The notes under the pieces were generated by a model, which was not told the DNA's origin, made no database searches, and saw only the letters and a program-made list of their open reading frames with translations. Shown here in pieces: positions 50,333-54,325 of a DNA stretch of 54,325 nucleotides (position 1 is its first letter; the number at the start of each line of letters is the position of its first letter). The stretch is from Actinomycetota bacterium (GTDB taxonomy: Bacteria > Actinomycetota > Geothermincolia > Geothermincolales > RBG-13-55-18), in assembly GCA_003598015.1 (NCBI GenBank), contig QZKE01000034.1, forward strand, positions 1-54,325, written 5' to 3'. The position numbers and the translations under genes are program-made.

Positions 50333-51021
50333 CCTGCATCCCCTCCATTCCGCCGGGTAACCGCAGGCCGTGTCTCCTCCTTCTCTCCATAGCGGAGAAG
50401 AGCCGTCCTCAAATCGTCTTCGCTAATGTCCCCCTGGCGTAAGACCTTCAAGCCTCCCTTGCCTATCTCCACGACGGTGGATGGCCTTCCCGAGCCGTGG
50501 TCGCCACCGTCCACGGCAAGTCCGGCTTCTGCCAGAATCCCCGTGTCGATCTCCGCGAAGGAGGCCGGCGCGGGCTTGCCCGCCGGATTCGCGCTGGTCA
50601 CTGCCAATGGGCCGGTGATGCCGAGCAGGACGAGCAACAGGGGGCTGTCGGGGATGCGTAAACCCACCATCTCGGTGGAGGGCGCGACGCTTTGTCTCCA
50701 TGGCAAGTCCTTCGCCTTCACCACCACGGTGAGCGGCCCGGGCCACAAGGTCCCAAGGCTCAGCAGGGAATCCCGCGCCTCGCCGGCAGCCAGCTCCGCG
50801 GCCTCCGCGGCGCTGGAGACCATTATCACCAACGCCTTACGCGCATCCCTGCCCTTGGCCGTGAAAACCGACCTCACCGCCGCCGTGATGTCCGCCCGAG
50901 CCGCCAGGCCGTAGACGGTATCCGTAGGCAGGATGACCAGCCGGCCATGGCCGAGAACCTCCGCACATCTTTGCGCGATCGCCTGGGGGTCCGTATCACG
51001 CAAGCGTAGTATTTCCGTCAT
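50326..51021 (-). CDS. L-threonylcarbamoyladenylate synthase (Sua5/YrdC)
   Basis: This 231-aa enzyme makes threonylcarbamoyl-AMP for the t6A modification of tRNA. The YrdC domain shows VILPTDTVYGLAARAD, FTAKGRDARKALVIMV, LWPGPLTVVVKAK, VGLRIPDSPLLLVLL and LAVTSANPAGKPAP, including the KxR-like and SxN motifs. The C-terminal Sua5 domain is absent, so this is the short YrdC form. The ATG at 51021 sits 7 bases after a TATAAT box, so translation is probably leaderless. It heads the operon running to wecA. Confidence 0.93.
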   Translation of the reverse strand: MTEILRLRDTDPQAIAQRCAEVLGHGRLVILPTDTVYGLAARADITAAVRSVFTAKGRDARKALVIMVSSAAEAAELAAGEARDSLLSLGTLWPGPLTVVVKAKDLPWRQSVAPSTEMVGLRIPDSPLLLVLLGITGPLAVTSANPAGKPAPASFAEIDTGILAEAGLAVDGGDHGSGRPSTVVEIGKGGLKVLRQGDISEDDLRTALLRYGEKEETRPAVTRRNGGDAGC

Positions 51022-51027
51022 GGCTCT

Positions 51028-51033
51028 ATTATA
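51028..51033 (-). promoter_or_regulatory. -10 element of a leaderless promoter for the sua5-wecA operon
   Basis: On the minus strand TATAAT (51033-51028) is followed after six bases (AGAGCC) by the ATG at 51021. The spacing equals that at 31886 and 42458. Confidence 0.65.
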
Positions 51034-51261
51034 TCCGTACCTTATGCGTGCAGGCTGCCGGTTGTTGCTGCTGGATGCGGAGTGGTTCGCCATCGCGCAT
51101 GGGTGTGCGGATGCATGCTCGCCAGGCCGAAGATCGAGCTTTTTGTTACGGACGGAGGAGTCGGCGGATGGGCGTTAAAATAAAGTATATAATGTCGGTG
51201 CTGGACGTTGACGATAATTAATAGTCAGAGAGGTATTTTTCGGTTCCGGGTGTGTTGATGT

Positions 51262-53865
51262 ATGGACGAAGAAAAAAACGCTGGCATGGATGAGCCGAAG
51301 GGCGGCGAGGCCGAGGAGGAACTCGCGCGAAAAGCGGTGGAACTCCTCATCGCCCTCAATGCCGCCACGATCAATATCCATATGTATCCACCCACCAGTG
51401 ACATGATCGCCGCTTCCGTGGAGACGGCCTACGCCCGCATGGATCCCCTCCTGGCTCAAACCGGGAAGCTCACTCTGGGAGAGGCCGACAACCTTCTCCT
51501 GATCAACGGGGAAAAGCTGCACGACCGCGACCAGGTAAGGCCGCCCGTCCTCTCTTTCCTGGAGGGTCTCAGGCGCCGGGATATCTACAGCATAACCTTC
51601 TCCTCGGGCATGGAGCAGGAAGAGTTTCTGAGATTCCTCTACATAATGGCCAAGGAACCCGAGGAGCTGCGGCAGCTTGGGGGGATGGCCGAGGAGATGG
51701 GCCGCCAGGATTGTTACCATATATTGGTGAACGAAAAGCGCTTCGTGTCCGTGGCGGACGACGAGGTCATCACGAGCGAAGCATTGGAGGAAGAGAGGGC
51801 CGGGGAGCAACGCTTCCAGGAGGAGGAGCTCCTCCGCCTCAACGAAAAACTCAAGGACGAGAGATTCGTCAACTACGTAACGGGGAAGGAGAGCAGGGAG
51901 AAAACGGGCGAAGAGGCTATTCACGATATCATGGGCAATCCTCCCCGCCTCGGCCTCCTGCTCCGCCAGGCCGTAAGGGAGACGGTGGTCGAGGAAGAGG
52001 ACCCGGAGGCGGCCCTCGACAAGGTATGCGCCACGCTGGAGAGGACCGCGCTTCTACTGCAGGAGCTCGCTGACGAAGAGCTCCAGCGTATGGATACCGA
52101 GGAGATCGCCAAGGCAGCAGCCTTCCTGGAACCGTCCGAGCTCAAGGGATACCTGATGCGCGAGAAGCCACGAGCCCTGCAGGAACTGGAGCTGCGCAAG
52201 AAGATCCTGGACAGCCTGCGCGAGAACAAGGTCCTCGACCTGCTGGAAAGCACTATCCGCGAGCACGAATCGCTGCAGAGGCTGGTCGATGACCCGGAAG
52301 TCGCTTTCGCGCCGGAGCAGGAGTTGCGTTTCGGCACCCTCTCCAGCCTCATCGACGAGATATACCAGGCCTCGGTGGGCAAGCCCTGGGAATCGCGGGT
52401 GAGCGACCGCATATTCCAGGCGGATATGTGGAAGAAGATCGTCAACGGCACCACCGAAAAGGGCAATGCCGGCTCGAGCACCCTGGTCTATCAGATCAGC
52501 AACATGCTGGTGAACGAAGGCCTGACCCTGGACATAGACGAGCTGACCGCCGACCTGTCCATCGACGAGAATATCCCCCGCCTGATGCAGAAGCTCTACC
52601 GGGCCCGCCGTCACGAAACGGTCCTGAAGCTCCTGGAGAACCTCCTGGACAACCTGGAGGATATGAGCCCGGAGATCAGGCTGAAGACGGCAGAAACCCT
52701 GAAAAACATACCGGCGGCCCTGGAGATGAGCAGGCGCCTGCAGGAATTCCCGGTAGCCTACGAGATGAAAGACCGCCTGCTGGAGCGCCTCGAGAGGGAA
52801 CGGGAATTGAACGAGGTCTACACCACTCTGGCCACCTGCCTGTCGAGCCTGGCCCAGACCTTCGTCCTCTCTCAGGACTACGACGCCGCGCTGGATATCA
52901 TCAATACGTTCTGGCGGCATAACAGCGCCGATGATACGCGCAAACCCGAGCAGAGACGCACCGCCCTCGAGGCCGTGTCAACCGTCGCCAGTCCCGAGGT
53001 GCTGGAAAACCTCGCGGACATCCTGCGCGAGGGCGACATACAGACGATCACCGAGGTGGCCGAGATCCTCATCAAGTTCGAGGACAAGTCGGTGCAACCC
53101 CTCATCCAGGTACTCAAGGACAGTGAGGATCTCCTGGTGAAGCGCGTGACCTTCGAAGCCCTGGAGAATATCGGCAAGGATGCCATATTGAACCTCATCA
53201 ATGACCTCGAGAAGTACAACCCGTGGCATATGTACCGCAACATCATCTCCATCCTGGCGGAGATCGGAAACCGCTCCATCATCCAGTCCCTGGCGCGCTT
53301 TATCAAGCACCAGAACCCCGAGGTGCGCAGGGAAACCATCAAGGCGCTGTCCAAGATACGCACGCCGGAGACCATCTCCCTGCTGGTCGAGGCCTTAAAC
53401 GACCGCGACGAACAGGTGCAGAAAGAGGCCTGTATCGGGTTGGGACGCATGCGCGACGTCTCCACCGTTCCGGTACTCGTTGACGTGATCAAGCCACCCC
53501 GCAGTTTCAGTAGAGAGCGGCGGCGTACCAACGCCGTCAAAGCCGCAGCATTGTGGGCACTGGGCGAGATCGGCGATTATTCTGCCATACCTTACTGCCG
53601 GGTCATACTGCAGAAGCGAGCGCTGTTGCCGTTCTTCGGCAAGGGCAGAGACGACCTGCGCGCAGCCGCGGCCCTTGCCCTGGGCAGGATAGGAAGCGAC
53701 GAGTGCCGCGACATCCTGCAGCAGTACAACGATGACAGGAGCGACAAGGTACGCCGCGCCACCCTGGAGGCCCTCAAGGGCATCCAGAGAAGAAGGGCGG
53801 CCGCCATGATCGAGCGCAAACAGCAGGACCTGGAGGAAGCGAGTATCCAGACCCACCAGATCTGA
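51262..53865 (+). CDS. Large HEAT-repeat protein with an N-terminal helical sensor-like region
   Basis: This 867-aa soluble protein has three parts. About residues 18-155 (AVELLIALNAATINIHMYPP through EFLRFLYIMAKEPEELRQLG) resemble the region that precedes HD-GYP or other signalling domains in some bacteria. About 160-480 is charged and coiled, with many Glu/Lys/Arg. From about 560 onward there are HEAT units of 30-37 residues (VLENLADILREGDIQTITEV, AEILIKFEDKSVQPLIQVL, VRRETIKALSKIRTPETIS, AAALWALGEIGDYSAIPYC). HEAT arrays are protein-binding scaffolds; no catalytic motif is present. A TATAAT lies at 51188-51193, with a leader of about 65 bases. It is divergent from the sua5 operon. Confidence 0.8.
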   Translation: MDEEKNAGMDEPKGGEAEEELARKAVELLIALNAATINIHMYPPTSDMIAASVETAYARMDPLLAQTGKLTLGEADNLLLINGEKLHDRDQVRPPVLSFLEGLRRRDIYSITFSSGMEQEEFLRFLYIMAKEPEELRQLGGMAEEMGRQDCYHILVNEKRFVSVADDEVITSEALEEERAGEQRFQEEELLRLNEKLKDERFVNYVTGKESREKTGEEAIHDIMGNPPRLGLLLRQAVRETVVEEEDPEAALDKVCATLERTALLLQELADEELQRMDTEEIAKAAAFLEPSELKGYLMREKPRALQELELRKKILDSLRENKVLDLLESTIREHESLQRLVDDPEVAFAPEQELRFGTLSSLIDEIYQASVGKPWESRVSDRIFQADMWKKIVNGTTEKGNAGSSTLVYQISNMLVNEGLTLDIDELTADLSIDENIPRLMQKLYRARRHETVLKLLENLLDNLEDMSPEIRLKTAETLKNIPAALEMSRRLQEFPVAYEMKDRLLERLERERELNEVYTTLATCLSSLAQTFVLSQDYDAALDIINTFWRHNSADDTRKPEQRRTALEAVSTVASPEVLENLADILREGDIQTITEVAEILIKFEDKSVQPLIQVLKDSEDLLVKRVTFEALENIGKDAILNLINDLEKYNPWHMYRNIISILAEIGNRSIIQSLARFIKHQNPEVRRETIKALSKIRTPETISLLVEALNDRDEQVQKEACIGLGRMRDVSTVPVLVDVIKPPRSFSRERRRTNAVKAAALWALGEIGDYSAIPYCRVILQKRALLPFFGKGRDDLRAAAALALGRIGSDECRDILQQYNDDRSDKVRRATLEALKGIQRRRAAAMIERKQQDLEEASIQTHQI

Positions 53866-53965
53866 TAGGGCCTCCTATAACACACTTCCGATACCTGCAC
53901 GTGCAGCTTTCTTCCGGCCCGAGCCTTGGGGTAACGGTCTCGCTCCGTTGATCCTTATTACGCGC

Positions 53966-53984
53966 CCGGGGCCGAGTACCCCGG
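53966..53984. repeat. GC-rich inverted repeat in the terminal intergenic region
   Basis: CCGGGG-CCGAGTA-CCCCGG forms a 6-bp stem with a 7-base loop. It precedes the dispersed repeat and has no T-run. Confidence 0.45.
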
Positions 53985-54033
53985 CCGATGCATACGGTGA
54001 CGCACCGAGAGTGCCGCTGTGCCGCGCCCGCAA

Positions 54034-54162
54034 GGCGCGCGACCGAGGCGTACTCGGAGAGTACGCCTGTGGGAACGGAACGCAGCCCCGCAAGGAGCGG
54101 GACAAGCGGTCTGGGGATGCAGCGGTGATCGAATGCCGGCGTATGCATGGGTCGGGGTACTA
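54034..54162. repeat. Dispersed intergenic repeat, copy 2
   Basis: This is the second copy of the element at 7786-7936, same orientation, with conserved blocks GCGCGCGACCGAGGCG, GAGTACGCCTGTGGGA, CAGCCCCGCAAGG, CGGGACAAGCGGTCTGGGGA and TCGGGGTACT. Spacing between blocks differs slightly. No protein is supported. Confidence 0.7.
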
Positions 54163-54325
54163 TAGGTAACGGTCCCGCTCCGCTGACACGCTCCGCGGAG
54201 ACCGACCTGGTAGTTCCCCGGGCTGCCCGTCTGCTCGCGCCCATCCGTTCTTTTCCCCGTAGGGTGTGGGTCAGGTATTGCGTTTCGCCCACCGTATGTC
54301 TCTTCTCTCAAAAGGGTTCGTGGCG
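54163..54325. other. Terminal intergenic sequence with an inverted copy of the 40.4-kb repeat core
   Basis: There is no supported gene here. Bases 54246-54270 are the exact reverse complement of the 25-base core found at 40433-40457 and 40561-40585 (CCCACACCCTACGGGGAAAA plus GAACG). The rest is GC-rich with short palindromes such as CTCCGCGGAG. Confidence 0.6.

Overview
The window is high-G+C bacterial DNA packed with genes on both strands. It most likely comes from an uncultured, deep-branching Actinomycetota or a similar high-G+C lineage with anaerobic habits. This placement is inference. It rests on leaderless promoters of the form TATAAT-N6-ATG, a LexA/DUF6504/DinB run, a B12-dependent ribonucleotide reductase, many cobalamin- and radical-type enzymes, and a complex-I-like membrane module. 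No rRNA, CRISPR array, integrase or phage structural gene is visible.

Layout. 1-6.5 kb: the tail of a membrane transporter, then a redox group (FAD/NAD oxidoreductase, 2[4Fe-4S] ferredoxin, Crp/Fnr regulator, glutaredoxin-like protein), a MetE-like protein, a GNAT acetyltransferase and a VAO-type flavoenzyme. 6.5-12.4 kb: a winged-helix protein with a small upstream partner and twin palindromic operators, a DUF1801 protein, NrdJ with a cysteine-rich DUF166-like protein, and an OmpR-type response regulator. 12.6-16.2 kb: two tandem paralogous secreted proteins (Ycf48/BNR-like repeats, IPT/TIG domains, a cysteine-containing C-terminal anchor).

16.5-25.8 kb is the accessory region. A tRNA-Val(CAC) gene is followed by a class C group II intron inserted antisense between the tRNA and its terminator. 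Then come three gene cassettes (an AT-rich AbiE-like toxin/antitoxin pair; an amidohydrolase; a UROD-like methyltransferase with an FGGY kinase). Each ends in a copy, progressively more decayed, of the tRNA 3' end plus terminator. The pattern fits serial integration at one tRNA, with the integrases lost.

25.9-37.9 kb: a GH29 fucosidase, a three-gene complex-I/hydrogenase-related module (NuoH-, antiporter- and NuoD-like) without recognisable metal ligands, an AlkA-type glycosylase, a large DUF3604 protein, a DUF2284 protein, an internally duplicated zinc-ribbon protein and a glycosyltransferase. 37.9-40.7 kb: SOS genes (lexA, DUF6504, dinB) behind two tandem LexA-like boxes, followed by a 128-bp tandem repeat. 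40.7-43.2 kb: a partner-switching operon (52-aa zinc ribbon, STAS antagonist, anti-sigma kinase), a Pcm-like methyltransferase and a polyprenol-phosphate mannosyltransferase. 43.2-51 kb, minus strand: a GAF/degenerate-GGDEF protein, a radical SAM protein, and an operon running sua5, LMW phosphatase (apparent CTG start), rpiB, glyA, dCMP deaminase and wecA from one leaderless promoter. 51.2-53.9 kb: a large HEAT-repeat protein. The final 450 bp are repeats that also occur at 7.8 kb and 40.4 kb.
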